Below, piece after piece: positions 25,462-39,586 of a stretch of 64,000 bases of DNA. The notes beneath the pieces are model-generated. The model saw only the letters and a program-made list of their open reading frames with translations, was not told the origin of the DNA and made no database searches. How positions within the stretch are numbered: the first letter of the stretch is position 1; every line of letters begins with the position of its first letter. A program made the position numbers and the translations under genes. The DNA lies in NCBI GenBank assembly GCA_029961685.1, contig JARWKL010000007.1, forward strand, positions 20,903,013-20,967,012, in the 5' to 3' direction. Origin of the DNA: Aristolochia californica. Its lineage: Eukaryota > Streptophyta > Magnoliopsida > Piperales > Aristolochiaceae.

Positions 25462-26806
25462 GCATGATAAATCACATTACAATCATCTATGATTAATAAT
25501 GTCAGCTTTTTGCAAATGGGCAAAATAATGGCATTTTTTACTCGGGTAAATATCTCACCGCAAGTTCACTTGAGAATTTAATGAGCGTTAGTTATTCTCT
25601 TTAAAAGCTTTGCATCCATAGCTCATTTGCATCTTTAACATGTTTCAAACATGCATATCCATTTTTAAAACATGTGTGGATGAAATCTCTTTCATGTAAA
25701 ATTCCAAGCTATTAGTGTTAAACTAGTGGAATTTCCAAAAATTGGATAACAAAACTTTTGTGTTCGTTTGTGTTAGGTGAACAATTTTTTTTTTTTTATA
25801 TTTGTTATTGTTTTAAATTTTTTCATACATCAACGATTAAAATTTCATTTTGTTGTAAGCTTTTTGCCTTGTTTGTTTTCGGGATGAAGGGAGAGAGAAA
25901 TGTCAAAGTTTTGATTTAAGAAAAAAGTGTACATCTAAAAGGGAAAAGCACAATGCACAATTGTAGGGAGAGATAATTCATAACAGTGTTGGTAATTTTT
26001 TGGGATTGTAAGCTCTTTTTAGTTTTTATATCTCAGGTTTTGCAATCGTCGGGAAAAATTGGTGGCAGAGGATTTTTAACTGAGTGTTGATTTGCAATCC
26101 ATAAGTCATTTCATACAAAAATATAGCCCGCTACGCATGATAAATCACTTGACAATCACCTATGATTGTTAGATCAAATTTTTGAAAATGGGCAAAATAA
26201 TGACTTGTTAGACTCGAGTAAATATCTCACCGCACGTTCACTTGAGAATTTGATGAGTGTTTGTTATTCTCTTTAAAAGCTTTGGATGCATAGGTCATTT
26301 GAATCTTTAACATGTTTCAAGCATGCATATCCATTTTTAAAACAGGTAGAAAAAATCTCCTTCATGTAAAATTCCAAGCTTAATAGGGTTGGACTAATGG
26401 AATTTCCCAAACTTGGATAAAAAAACTTTTGTGTTCATTTGTGGTGTGTGAATAGATATTTTTTTTTTACATTAGTTATTATTTTAAATATTTTCCACAC
26501 AACAACTATAAAAGTTTTATTTTGTTGTGATCTATTTTGCCTTTTTTGTTTACTGGATGAAGGGGGAGCGAAAACTCAAAGTTCTGATTTAAGAAAAAAG
26601 TGTACATCTAAAATGGATATGTACAATGCACAAATGTACAGAGAGATATTTCCAAAGAGTGTCTGTATGTTTTAGGGATTGTATGCACTCTTTCGTTTTT
26701 ATATCTAAGGTTTTGTAATCGTCGGGAAACGGGGGAGGCGGGGGATTTTTAACTGAGTGTTGACTTCAAATCCATAATTCATTTCTTACAAAAATATAGC
26801 CCGTTA
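25462..26806 (+). repeat. B-C dimer (A missing)
   Basis: Monomers start at 25462 (B) and 26135 (C). The B shares a run of rare variants ('gattaataatg', 'ggcattttttactcgg', 'atctcaccgc', 'gcgttagttattc') with the B at 27480. The preceding composite monomer stands in for both C and A. Confidence 0.85.
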
Positions 26807-28153
26807 CATGACATATCACTTTAGAATCATCTATGAATGTTAGCTTAACTTTTTGAATATGGGCAAAATAATGGCTTGTTTTACACGGGCAAATATCCCA
26901 TCGCAGGTTCACTTGAGAATTTAATGAGCGTTTGTTATTCTCTTTAATAGCTTTGGATCCAGAGGTCGTTTGAATCTTTAACATGTTTCTGCTATGCATA
27001 TCCATTTTTAAAACATGTGTAGAAAAAATCTCCTTCAAGTAAAATTCCAAGATATTAGTTTTGGACTAGTGGCATTTCCCAAACTTGGATAACAAAACTT
27101 TTGTGTTCATTTGTGGTGTGTGAATAAATTTTCTTCATTTACTTTTTATATTGTTTTAAACTTTTTCTGTACATCAACTATGAAATTATGATTTTTTTGT
27201 GATCTATTTGCCTTTTTTGTTTACGGGATGAAGGGAGAACGAAAAACTCGAAGTTTTGATTTAAGAAAAATGTGTACATCTAAAACGGAAATGCACAATG
27301 TACATATGTAGAGAGAGATAATTCCAAAGAGTGTCTGTAATTTTTAGGGTTTGTAAGCACGTTTTCGTTTTTATATCTCAGATTTTGTAATCGTCGGGAA
27401 AAATGGGTTGCGGACGATTTTTAACTGAGTGTTGAATTGCAATCCATAAGTCATTTCATACAAAAATATAACCCGTTACGCATGATAAATCACATTACAA
27501 TCATCTATGATTAATAATGTCAGCTTTTTGCAAATGGGCAAAATAATGGCATTTTTTACTCGGGTAAATATCTCACCGCAAGTTCACTTGAGAATTTAAT
27601 GAGCGTTAGTTATTCTCTTTAAAAGCTTTGCATCCATAGCTCATTTGAATCTTTAACATGTTTCAAACATGCATATCCATTTTTAAAACATGTGTGGAAA
27701 AAATCTCTTTCTTGCAAAATTTCAAGCAATTAGAGTTAAACTAGTGGAATTTCCCAAAATTGGATAACAATACTTTTGTGTTCATTTGTGTTGGGTGAAT
27801 AAATTTTCTTTATTTATATTTGTTATTTGTTTAAATTTTTTCCATACATCAACTATAAAAATTTCATTTTGTTGTAAGCTTTTTGCCTTGTTTGTTTTCG
27901 GGATGAAGGGAGAACGAAAAGTCAAAGTGTTGCTTTATGAAAAAAGTGTACATCTAAAATGGAAAAGCACAATGCTAAATTGTAGGGAGAGATAATTCCA
28001 AAGAGTGTCTTTAACATTTAGGGATTGAAAGCTCTTTTTAGTTTTTATATCTCAGGTTGGGCAATCGTCGGGAAAAATTGGTGGAAGAGGATTTTTAACT
28101 GAGTGTTGAATTGCAATCCATAAGTCATTTTATACAAAAATATAGCCTGTTAC
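26807..28153 (+). repeat. A-B dimer
   Basis: Monomers start at 26807 (A; two bases of the start site are lost, reading 'ttacatgaca') and 27480 (B). B has 'gtggaaaaaatctc', a patch of A/C type inside the B segment. The next monomer is a C/A hybrid, so this region reads A-B-(C/A)-B-C. Confidence 0.85.
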
Positions 28154-28823
28154 GCATGATAAATCACTTTACAATCATCTATGATTGTTAGATCAAATTT
28201 TTGAAAATGGGCAAAATAATGACTTGTTAGACTCGGGTAAATATCCCACCGCACGTTCACTTGAGAATTTAATGAGCGTTTGTTATTCTCTTTAAAAGCT
28301 TTAGATCCATAGGTCATTTGAATCTTTAACATGTGTCTGGCTTGCATATCCATTTTTAAAACATGTGTAGTAAAAATCTCCTTCATGTAAAATTCCAAGA
28401 TATTAGTTTTGGACTAGTGGAATTTCCCAAACTTGGATAAAAAAACTTTTGTGTTCATTTGTGGTGTGTGAATAAATTTTCTTCATTTACTTTTTTAATT
28501 GTTTTAAAATTTTTCCGTCAACTATGAAATTTTCATTTTGTAGTGATCTATTTGCCTTTTTTGTTTACGGGATGAAGGGAGAGGGAAAAACTCGAAGTTT
28601 TGATTTAAGGAAAACGTGTACATCTAAAACGGAAATGCACAATGCACATATGTAGAGAGAGATAATTCCAAAGACTGTCTGTAATTTTTAGGGATTGTAA
28701 GCACCTTTTCGTTTTTATATCTCAGGTTTTGCAATCGTCGGGAAAAATGGGTTGCAGAGGATTTTTAACTGAGTGTTGAATTGCAATCCATAAGTCATTT
28801 CATACAAAAATATAGCCCGTTAC
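28154..28823 (+). repeat. C/A hybrid monomer
   Basis: The start is C ('gttagatcaaattt', 'cgggtaaat') and the rest is A ('gtgtctggcttgc', 'gatattagttttgg', 'actcgaag', 'aatgggttgcag'). The rare 'gtgtctggcttgc' word also marks the A monomers at 30159 and 32182. Confidence 0.87.
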
Positions 28824-30158
28824 ACATAATAAATCACATTACAATCATCTATGATTAATTATGTCAGCTTTTTGCAAATGGGCAAAATAATGGCATGTTT
28901 GACTCAGGTAAATATCCCACCGCAAGTTCACTTGAGAATTTAATGAGCGTTTGTTATTCTCTTTAAAAGCTTTGCATCCATAGCTCATTTGCATCTTTAA
29001 CATGTTTCAAACATGCATATCCATTTATAAAACATGTGTGGATGAAATCTCTTTCTTGCAAAATTCCAAGCTATTAGGGTTAAACTAGTGGAATTTCCCA
29101 CAATTGGATAACAAAACTTTTGTGTTCATTTGTGTTGGGTGAATAAATTTTCTTTATTTATATTTGTTATTGTTTTAAATTTTTTCCATACATCAACTAC
29201 AAAATTTTCATTTGCCTTGTTTTTTTTGGGATGAAGGGAGAGCGAAAAGTGAAAGTTTTGATTTCAGAAAAAAGTGCACATCTAAAATGGAAAAGCACAA
29301 TGCACAATTGTAGGAAGAGATAATTCCAAAGAGTGTCTGTAATTTTTAGGGATTGTAAGCTATTTTTAGTTTTTATATCTCAGGTTTTGCAATCGTCGGG
29401 AAAAATTGGTTGCAGAGGATTTTTAACTAAGTGTTGAATTGCAATCCATAAGTGATTTCATACAAAAATATTGCCCGTTACGCATGATAAATCACTTTAC
29501 AATCAGCTATGATTGTTAGATCAAATTTTTGAAAATGGGCAAAATAATGACTTGTTAGACTCGGGTAAATATCCCACCGCACGTTCACTTGAGAATTTAA
29601 TGAGCGTTTGTTATTCTCTTTGAAAGCTTTGGATCCATTGGTCATTTGAATCTTTAACATGTTTCAAGCATGCATATCCATTTTTGAAACATGTGTAGAA
29701 AAAATCTCCTTCATGTAAAATTCCAAGCTTAATAGGGTTGGACTAATGGAATTTGCCAAACTTGGATAACAAAACTTTTGTGTTCATTTGTGGTGTGTGA
29801 ATGGATATTTTTTATTTACATTAGTTATTATTTTAAATATTTTCCATACATCAACTATAAAAAAATTTATTTTGTTGTGATCTTTTTTGCCTTTTTTGTT
29901 TACGGGATGAAGGGGGGAGCGAAAACTCAAAGTTCTGATTTAAGAAAAAAATGTACATCTAAAATGGAAATGCACAATGCACAAATGTAGAGAGAGATAT
30001 TTCATAAGAGTGTCTGTATGTTTTAGGGATCGTATGCACTCTTTCGTTTTTATATCTAAGGTTTTGCAATCGTCTGGAAACGGGGGAGGCGGGCGAATTT
30101 TAACTGAGTGCTGACTTCAAATGCATGAGTCATTTCTTACCAAAATATAGCCCATTAC
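28824..30158 (+). repeat. B-C dimer
   Basis: Monomers start at 28824 (B, start site acataa) and 29482 (C). B is 658 bp: near 29210 'ttcatttgcc' lacks the 'tgttgtaagcttt' part. C has 'aaaaaaatttatt' in the T/A-rich part. Confidence 0.87.
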
Positions 30159-32181
30159 GCATGACAAATCACTTTACAATCACCTATGATTGTTAGCTCA
30201 ACTTTTTGAATATGGGCAAAATAATGGCTTGTTTGACTCGGGCAAATATCCCACCGCACGTTCACTTGAGAATTTAATGAGCGTTTTTTATTCTCTTTAA
30301 AAGTTTTGGATCCATAGGTCATTTGAATCTTTAACATGTGTCTGGCTTGCATATCCATTTTTAAAACATGTGTAGAAAAAATCTCCTTCATGTAAAATTC
30401 CAAGATATTAGTTTTGGACTAGTGGAATTTCCCAAACTTGGATAACAAAACTTTTGTGTTAATTTGTGGTGTGTGAATAAATTTTCTTCATTTACTTTTT
30501 TTATTGTTTTAAACTTTTTCCGTACATCAACTATGAAATTTTCATTTTGCTTTGATCTATTTGCCTTTTTTGTTTATGGGATGAAGGGAGAGGGAAAAAC
30601 TCGAAGTTTTGATTTAAGAAAAATGTGTACATCTAAAACGGAAATGCACAAAGCACATATGTAGAGAGAGATAATTCCAAAGAGTGTCTGTAATGTTTAG
30701 GGACTGTAAGCACCTTTTCATTTTTATATCTCAGGTTTTGCAATCATCGGGAAAAATGGGTGGCGGAGGATTTTTAACTGAGTGTTGAATTGCAATCCAT
30801 AAGTCATTTCATACAAAAATATAGCCCGTTGTGCCTGATAAATCACATTACAATCATCTATGATTAATTATGCCAGCTTTTTGCAAAGGGGCAAAATAAT
30901 GACATGTTTAACTCGGGTAAATATCCAACTGCAAGTTCACTTGAGAATTTAATGACCGTTTGTTATTCTCTTTAAAAGCTTTGCAACCATAGCTCATTTG
31001 CATCTTTAACATGTTACAAACATGCATATCCATTTTAAAAACATGTGTGGATGAAATATCTTTCTTGCAAAATTCCAAGCTATTAAGGTTAAACTAGTGA
31101 AATTTCCCAAAATTGCATAACAAAAGTTTTGTGTCCATTTGTGTTGGGTGAATAAATTTTCTTTATTTATATTTGTTATTGTTTTAAATTTTTTCCATAC
31201 ATCAACTATAAAATTTTCATTTTGTTGTAAACTTTTTGCCTTGTTTGGTTTCAGGACGAAGGGAGAGCGAAAAGTCAAAGTTTTGATTTAAGGCAAAAGT
31301 GTACATCTAAAATGGAAAAGCACAATGCACAATTGTAGGAAGAGATAGTTCCAAAGAATGTCTGTAATTTTTAGGGATTGTAAGCTCTTTTTAGTTTTTA
31401 TATCTCAGGTTTTGCAATCGTCAGGAAAAATTGGTGCAGAGGATTTTTAACTGAGTGTTGAATTGCAATCCATAAGTCATTTCATACAAAAATATTGCCC
31501 GTTATGCATGATAAATCACTTTACAATCATCTATGATTGTTAGAACAAATTTTTGAAAATGGGAAAAAAAATGACCTGTTAGACTCGGGTAAATATCCCA
31601 CCGCACGTTCAATTGAGAATTTAAGGAGCGTTTGTTATTCTCTTTGAAACCTTTGGATCCATAGATCATTTGAATCTTTAACATGTTTCAAGCATGCATA
31701 TCCATTTTTGAAACATGTGCAGAAAAAATCTCTTTCATGTAAACTTCCATGCTTAATAGGGTTGGACTAATGGAATTTCTCAAACTTGGATAACAAACTT
31801 TTGTGCTCATTTGTGGTGTGTGAATAGATATTTTTTATTTACATTAGTTATTATTTTAAAAATTTTCCACACATCAACTATAAAAAATTTCATTTTGTTG
31901 TGATCGTTTTTGCCTTTTTTGCTTACGGGATGAAGGGGGGAGCGAAAACTCAAAGTTCTGATTGAAGAAAAAAGTGTATATCTAAAATGGAAATGCACAA
32001 TGCAAAAATGTAGAGAGAGATATTTCCAAAGAGTGTCTGTCTGTTTTAGGGATCGTATGCACTCTCTTGTTGTTATATCTAAGGTTTTACAATCGTCGGG
32101 AAATGGGGGAGGCAGGCGATTTTTAACAGAGTGTTGACTTCAAATCCATAAGTCATTTCTTACAAAAATATAGCCCGTTAC
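30159..32181 (+). repeat. HOR trimer A-B-C
   Basis: Monomers start at 30159 (A), 30833 (B, start site gcctga) and 31506 (C). A carries the 'gtgtctggcttgc' marker. B has 'ggtttcaggacgaagg'. Confidence 0.9.
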
Positions 32182-33531
32182 GCATGACAAATCACTTTAC
32201 AATCACCTATGATTGTTAGCTCAACTTTTTGAATATGGGCAAAATAATGGCTTGTTTGACTCGGGCAAATATGCCACCGCACGTTCACTTGAGAATTTAA
32301 TGAGGGTTTGTTACTCTCTTTAAAAGCTTTGGATCCATAGGTCAATTGAATCTTTAACATGTGTCTGGCTTGCATATCCATTTTTAAAACATGTGTAGAA
32401 AAAATCTCCATCATGTAAAATTCCAAGATATTAGTTTTGGACTAGTGGAATTTCCCAAACTTGGATAAATAAACTTTTGTGTTCATTTGAGGTGTGTGAA
32501 TAAATTTTCTTCATTTATTTTTTTTATTGTTTTAAACTTTTTCTGTACATCAACTATGAAATTTTCATTTTGTTGTGATCTATTTGCCTTTTTTATTTAC
32601 GGGATGAAGGGAGAGGGAAAAACTCGAAGTTTTGATTTAAGAAAAATGCGTACATCTAAAATGGAAATGCACAATGCACATATGTAGAGAGAGATAATTC
32701 CAAAGAGTGTCAGTAATTTTTAGGGATTGTAAGCACCTATTCGTTTTTATATCTAAGGTTTGTCAATCGTCGGGAAAAATGGGTTGCGGAGGATTTTTAA
32801 CTGAGTGATGAATTGCAATCCATTAGTCATTTCACACAAAAATATAGCCCGTTACGCATGATAAATCATATTACAATCTTCTATGATTAATTATGCCAGC
32901 TTTTTGCAAACGAGCAAAATAAGGGCATGTTTGACTCGGGTAAATATCCCACCGCAAGTTCACTTGAGAATTTAATGAGCATTTGTTATTCTCTTTAAAA
33001 GCTTTGGATCCATAGGTCATTTGAATCTTTAACATGTTTCAAGAATTCATATCCATGTTTAAAACATGTGTAGAAAAAATCTCCTTCATGTAAAATTCCA
33101 AGCTTAATAGGCTGGGACTAATGGAATTTCCCAAACTTGGATAACAAAACTTTTGTGTTCATTTGTGGTGTGGTAATAGATATTTTTTATTTACATTAGT
33201 TATTATTTTAAATATTTTCCACACATCAACTATAAAAATTTTATTTTGTTGTGATCTTTTTTGCCTTTTTTGTTTACGGGATGAAGGGGGAGCGAAAACT
33301 CAATGTTCTGATTTAAAAAAAAGGTGTACATCTAAAATGGAAATGCACAATGCAGAAATGTAGAGAGAGATATTTCCAAAGAGTGTCTGTATGTTTTTGG
33401 TATCGTTTGCACTTTTTCGTTTTCATATCTAAGGTTTTGCAATCGTCGGGAAACGGGGGAGGCGGGCAATTTTTAACAGAGTGTTGACATCAAATCCATA
33501 AGTCATTTCTTAAAAAAATATAGCCCGTTAC
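32182..33531 (+). repeat. A followed by a B/C hybrid
   Basis: Monomers start at 32182 (A, with the 'gtgtctggcttgc' marker) and 32856. The second begins as B ('gattaattatgccagc', 'ccgcaagttc') and becomes C at 'ttggatccataggtc', so B and C are fused into one monomer. Confidence 0.88.
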
Positions 33532-35535
33532 GCATGACAAATCACTTTACAATCATTTATGATTGTTAGCTCGACGTTTTGAATATGGGCAAAATAATGG
33601 CTTGTATGACTCGGGCAAATATCCCGCCGCACGTTCACTTGAGAACTTAATGAGCGTTTGTTATTCTCTTTAAAAGCTTTGGATCCATAGGTCATTTGAA
33701 TATTTAACATGTTTCTGGCATGCATATCCATTTTTAAAACATGTGTAGAAAAAATCTCCTTGAAGTAAAATTCCAAGATATTAGTTTTGGACTAGTGGAA
33801 TTTCCCAAACTTGGATAACAAAACTTTTGTGTTTATTTGTGGTTTGTGAATAAATTTTCTTCATTTAATTTTTTTATTGTTTTAAACTTTTTCCGTACCT
33901 CAACTATGAATTTTCATTTCGCTGTGATCTATTTGCCTTTTTTGTTTACGGGATGAAGGTAGAGTGAAAAACTCGAAGTTTTGATTTAAGAAAAATGTGT
34001 ACATCTAAAACGGAAATGCAAAAAGCACATATGTAGAGAGAGATAATTCCAAAGAGTGTCAGTAATTTTTAGGGATTGTAAGCACCTTTTCGTTTTTATA
34101 TCTCAGATTTTGCAATCGTCGGGAAAAATGGGTTGTGGAGAGTGTTGAATTGCAATCCATAAGTCATTTCATACAAAAATATAGCCCGTTACGCATGATA
34201 AATCACATTACAATCATCTATGATTAATTATGTCAGCTTTTTGCAAATGCACAAAATAATGGCATGTTTGACTCGGCTAAATATCCCACCGCAAGTTCAC
34301 TTGAGAATTTAATGAGCGTTTGTTATTCTCTTTAAAAGCTTTGAATCCACAGCTCATTTGCATCTTTAACATGTTTCAAACATGCATATCCATTTTTAAA
34401 ACATGTGTGGACGAAATCTCTTTCTTGCAAAATTTCAAGCTATTAGGGTTAAACTAGTGGAATTTCCAAAAATTGGATAACAAAACTTTTGTGTTCATTT
34501 GTGTTGGGTGAATAAATTTTATTTATTTATATTAGTTATTGTTTTAAATTTTTTCCATACATCAACTATCAAATTTTCATTTTGTTGTAAGCTTTTTGCC
34601 TTGTTTGTTTTCGGGAAGAAGGGAGACCGAAAAGTCAAAGTTTTGATTTAAGAAAAAAGTGTACATCTAAAATGGAAAAGCACAATGCACAATTGTAGGC
34701 AGAGATAATTCCAAAGTGTGTCTATTATTTTTAGGGATTGTAAGCTCTTTTTAGTTTTTATATCTCAGGTTTTACAATCGTCGGGAAAAATTGGTGGTAG
34801 AGGATTTTTAACTGAGTGTTGAATTGCAATCCATAAGTCATTTCATACAAAAATATAGCCCGTTACATATGAAAAATCACTTTACAATCATCGATGATTG
34901 TTAGATCAAATTTTTGAAAATGGGCAAAATAATGACTTGTTAGACTCGGGTAAATATCCCACCGCACGTTCACTTGAGAATTTAATGAGCGTTTGTTATT
35001 CTCTTTAAAAGCTTTGGATCCATAGGTCATTTGAATCTTTAGAATGTTTCAAGCATGCATATCCATTGTTAAAACATGTGTAGAAAAAATCTTCTTCAAA
35101 TTCCAACCTTAATAGGGTGGGACTAATGGAATTTCCCAAACTTGGATAACAAAACTTTTATTGTCATTTGTGGTGTGTGAATAGATATTTTTTTTTTACA
35201 TTTGTTATTATTTTAAATATTTTCCACACATCAACTATAAAAATTTTATTTTGTTGTGGTCTTTTTTGCCTTTTTTGTTTACGGGATGAAGGGGGAGCGA
35301 AAACTCAAAGTTCTGATTTAAGAAAAAAGTGTACATCTAAAATGGAAATGCACAATGCACAAATGTAGAGAGAGATTTTCCAAAGAGTGTCTGTATGTTT
35401 TAGGGATCGTATGCACTATTTTCGTTTTTATATCTAAGGTTTTGCAATCGTCGGTAATGGGGGAGGCGGGCGATTTTTAACAGAGTGTTGACTTGAAATC
35501 CATAAGTCATTTCTGACATAAATAAAGCCCGTTAC
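33532..35535 (+). repeat. HOR trimer A-B-C
   Basis: Monomers start at 33532 (A), 34193 (B) and 34867 (C, start site atatga). A is 661 bp because 'ggag' is joined straight to 'agtgttg' at about 34140. B has 'gcaaatgcacaaaat' and 'actcggctaaat', shared with the next B at 36212. Confidence 0.9.
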
Positions 35536-37567
35536 GCATGACAAATCACTTTACAATCATCTATGATTGTTAGCTCAACGTTTTGAATATGCGCAAAATA
35601 ATGGCTTGTTTGACTCGGGCAAATATCCCACCGCACGTTCACTTGAGAATTTAATGAGCGTTTGTTATTCTCTTTAAAAGCTTTGGATCCGTAGGTCATT
35701 TGAATCTTTAACATGTTTCTGGCATGCATATCCATTTTTAAAACATGTGTAGAAAAAAATCTCCTTCAAGTAAAATTCCAAGATATTAGTTTTGCTCTAG
35801 TGGAATTTCCCAAACATGGATAACAAAACTTTTGTGTTCATTTGTGGTGTGTGAATAAATTTTCTTCATTTACTTTTTATATTGTTTTAAACTTTTTCCG
35901 TACATCAACTATGAAATTTTCATTTTGCTGTGATCTATTTGGCTTTTTCGTTTACGGGGATGAAGGGAGAGAGAAAAGCTCAAAGTTTTGATTTAAGAAA
36001 AATGTGTACTTCTAAAACGGAAATGCACAATGCACATCGGTAGAGAGAGATAATTCCAAAGAGTGTCAGTAATTTTTAGGGATTGTAAGCACCTTTTCAT
36101 TTTTATATCTCAGGTTTTGCAATCGTCGGGAAAATTGGGTTGCGGAGGATTTTTATGTGACTGTTGAATTGCAATCCATTAGTCGTTTCATACAAAAATA
36201 TAGCCCGTTACGCATGATAAATCACATTACAATCATCTATGATTAATTATGTCAGCTTTTTGCAAATGCACAAAATAATGGCATGTTTGAATCGGCTAAA
36301 TATCCCACCGCAAGTTCACTTGAGAATTTAATGAGCGTTTGTTATTCTCTTTAAAAGCTTTGAATCCATAGCTCATTTGCATCTTTAACATGTTTCAAAC
36401 ATGCATATCCATTTTTAAAACATGTGTGGAAGAAATCTCTTTCTTGCAAAATTCCAAGCTATTAGGGTTAAACTAGTGGAATTTCCCTAAATTGGATAAC
36501 AAAACTTTTGTGTTCATTTGAGTTGGGTTAATAAATTTTCTTTATTTATATTTGTTATTGTTTTAAATTTTTTCCATACATCAACTATCAAATTTTCATT
36601 TTGTTGTAAGTTTTTTGCCTTGTTTGTTTTCGGGATGAAGGGAGAGCAAAAAGTCAAAGTTTTGATTTAAGAAAAAAATGTACATCTAAAATGGAAAAGC
36701 ACAATGCACAATTGTAGGGAGAGATAATTCCAAAGAGTGTCTGTAATTTTTAGGGATTGTAAGCTCTTTTTAGTTTTTATATCTCAGGTTTTGCAATCGT
36801 CGGGAAAAATTGGTGGCAGAGGATTTTTAACTAAGTGTTGAATTGCAATCCATAAGTCATTTCATAAAAAAATATAGCCCGTTACGCATGATAAATCACT
36901 TTATAATCAGCTATGATTGTTAGATCAAATTTTTGAAAATGGGCAAAATAATGACTTGTTAGACTCGGGTAAATATCCCTCCATAGGATCACTTGAGAAT
37001 TTAATGAGCGTTTGTTATTCTCTTTAAAAGCTTTGGATCCATAGGTCATTTGAATCTTTAACATGTTTCAAGCATGCATATCCATTTTTAAAACATGTGT
37101 AGAAAAAATCTCCTTCGTGTAAAATTCCAAGCTTAATAGGGTTGGACTAATGGAATTTCCCAAACTTGGATAACAAAACTTTTGTGTTCATTTGTGGTGT
37201 GTGAATATATATTTTTTATTTAAATTAATTATTATTTTAAATATTTTCCACACATCAACTATAAAATTTTTATTTTGTTGTGATCTTTTTTCCCTTTTTT
37301 GTTTTCGAGATGAAGGGGGACCGAAAACTCAAAGTTCTGGTTTAAGAAAAAAGTGTACATCTAAAATGGAAATGCACAATGCACAATGCACAAATGTAGA
37401 GAGAGATATTTCCAAAGAGTGTCTGTATGTTTTAGGGATCGTATGCACTCTTTCGTTTTTATATCTAAGGTTTTGCAATCGTTGGGAAACGGGGTAGGCC
37501 GGCGATTTTTAAGTGAGTGTTGACTTCAAGTCCATAAGTCATTTCTTAAAAAAATATAGCCCGTTAG
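35536..37567 (+). repeat. HOR trimer A-B-C, near copy of the preceding trimer
   Basis: Monomers start at 35536 (A), 36212 (B) and 36886 (C). A shares 'acgttttgaatatg' and 'cttcaagtaaaattcc'-like words with the A at 33532, and B shares 'gcaaatgcacaaaat' with 34193. C has a short direct repeat: 'gcacaatgcacaatgcac' near 37375. Confidence 0.9.
37478..37494. other. CENP-B-box-like motif in a C monomer (one base too long)
   Basis: The text ATCGTTGGGAAACGGGG resembles the mammalian CENP-B box (core TTCG-N4-A-N2-CGGG) but has one extra G between the two halves and A in place of the first T. The usual form in C monomers is ATCGTCGGGAAACGGGG. A and B monomers lack the CGGG half. A functional site is doubtful because of the spacing. 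Confidence 0.3.
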
Positions 37568-39586
37568 GCATGACAAATCACTTTACAATCATCTATGATT
37601 GTTAGCTCAACTTTTTGAATATGGGCAAAATAATGGCTTGTTTGACTCGGGCAAATATCCCACAGCACGTTCACTTGAGAATTTAATGAGCGTTTGTTAT
37701 TCTCTATAAAAACTTTAGATCCATAGGTCATTTAAATCTTTAACATGTTTCTGGCATGCATATCCATTTTTAAAACATGTGTAGAAAAAATCTCCTTCAG
37801 GTTAAATTCCAAGATATTAGTTTTGGACTAGTGGAATTTTGCAAACTTGGATAACAAAACTTTTGTGTTCATTTGCGGTGTGTGAATAAATTTTCTTCAT
37901 TTAATTTTTTTATTTTTTAAAATTTTTTCCGTACGTCAACTATGAAATTTTCATTTTGTTGTGATCTCTTTGCCTTTTTTGTTTTCGGGATGAAGGGAGA
38001 GCGAAAAACTCGAAGTTTTAATTTAAGAAAAATGTGTACATCTAAAACTGAAATGCACAGTCCACATATGTAGAGTGAAATAATTCCAAAGAGTGATTGT
38101 AATATTTATGGATTGTAGACACCTTTTCATTTTTATATCTCAGGTTTTGCAATCGTCGGGAAAAATGGGTTGCGGACGATTTTTAATTGAGTGTTGAATT
38201 GCAATCCATAAGTCATTTCATACAAATATATAGCCCGTTACGCATCACAAATCACATTACAATCATCTATGATTAATTATGTCAGCTTTTTGCAAAAGGG
38301 CAAAATAATGGCATGTTTGACTAGGGTAAAAATCCCATCACAAGTTCACTTGAGAATTTAATGAGCGTTTGTTATTCTCTTTAAAAGCTTTGCATCCATA
38401 GCTCATTTGCAACTTTAACATGTTTCAAACATGCGTATCCATTTTTAAAACATGTGTGGATGAAATCTCTTTCTTGCAAAATTCCAAGCTATTAGGGTTA
38501 AACTTGTGGAATTTCCCAAAATTGGATAACAAAACTTTTGTGTTCATTTGTGTTGGGTGAATAAATTTCCTTTATTTATATTTGTTATTGTTTTAAATAT
38601 TTTCCATACATCAACTATAAAATTTTCAATTTGTTGTAAGCTTTTTGCCTTGTTTGTTTTCGGGATGAAGGGAGGGCGAAAAGTCAAAGTTTTGATTTAA
38701 GAAAAAAGTGTACATCTAAAATGGAAAGGCTCAATGCACAATTTTAGGGAGAGATAATTCCAAAGAGTGTGTGTAATTTTTAGGGATTGTAAACTCTTTT
38801 TAGTTTTTATATCTCAGGTTTTGCAATCGTCGGGAAAAATTGGTGGCAGAGGATTTTTAACTGAGTGTTGAATTGTAATCCATAAGTCATTTCATAAAAA
38901 AATATAGACCGTTACGCATGATAAATCACTTTACAATCGTCTATGATTGTTAGATCAAATTTTTGAAAATGGGCAAAATAATGACTTGTTAGGCTCGGGT
39001 AAATATCCCACCGCACGTTCACTTGAGAATTTAATGAGCGTTTGTTATTCTCTTTAAAAGCTTTGGATCCATAGGTCATTTGAATCTTTATCATGTTTCA
39101 AGCAATCATATCCCTTTTTAAAACATGTGTAGAAAAAATCTCCTTCATGTAAAATTCCAAGCTTAATAGGGTTGGACTAATAGAATTTCCCAAACTTGGA
39201 TAACAAAACTTTTGTGTTCATTTGTGGAGAGTGAATAGATATTTTTTATTTACATTAGTTATTATTTTAAATATTTTTCACACATCCACAATAAAATTTT
39301 TATTTCGTAGTGATCTTTTTTGCCTTTTTTGTTTACGGGATGAAGGGGGAGCGAAAACTCAAAGTTCTGGTTTAAGAAAAAAGTGTACATCTAAAATGGA
39401 AATGCACAATGCATAAATGTAGAGAGATAATTCCAAAGAGTGTCTGTATGTTTTAGGGATCGTATGCACTTTTTTTTTTATATCTAAGGTTTTGCAATCG
39501 TCGGGAAACGGGGGAGGCAGGAGATTTTTAACTGAGTGTTGAATTACAATCCATAAGTCATTTCTTACAAAAATATAGCCCGTTAC
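37568..39586 (+). repeat. HOR trimer A-B-C
   Basis: Monomers start at 37568 (A), 38242 (B, start site gcatca) and 38916 (C). C has 'gtggagagtgaatag' and ends with 'gttgaattacaatcc', an A/B-like end joined to the 'catttcttac' of C. Confidence 0.9.
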
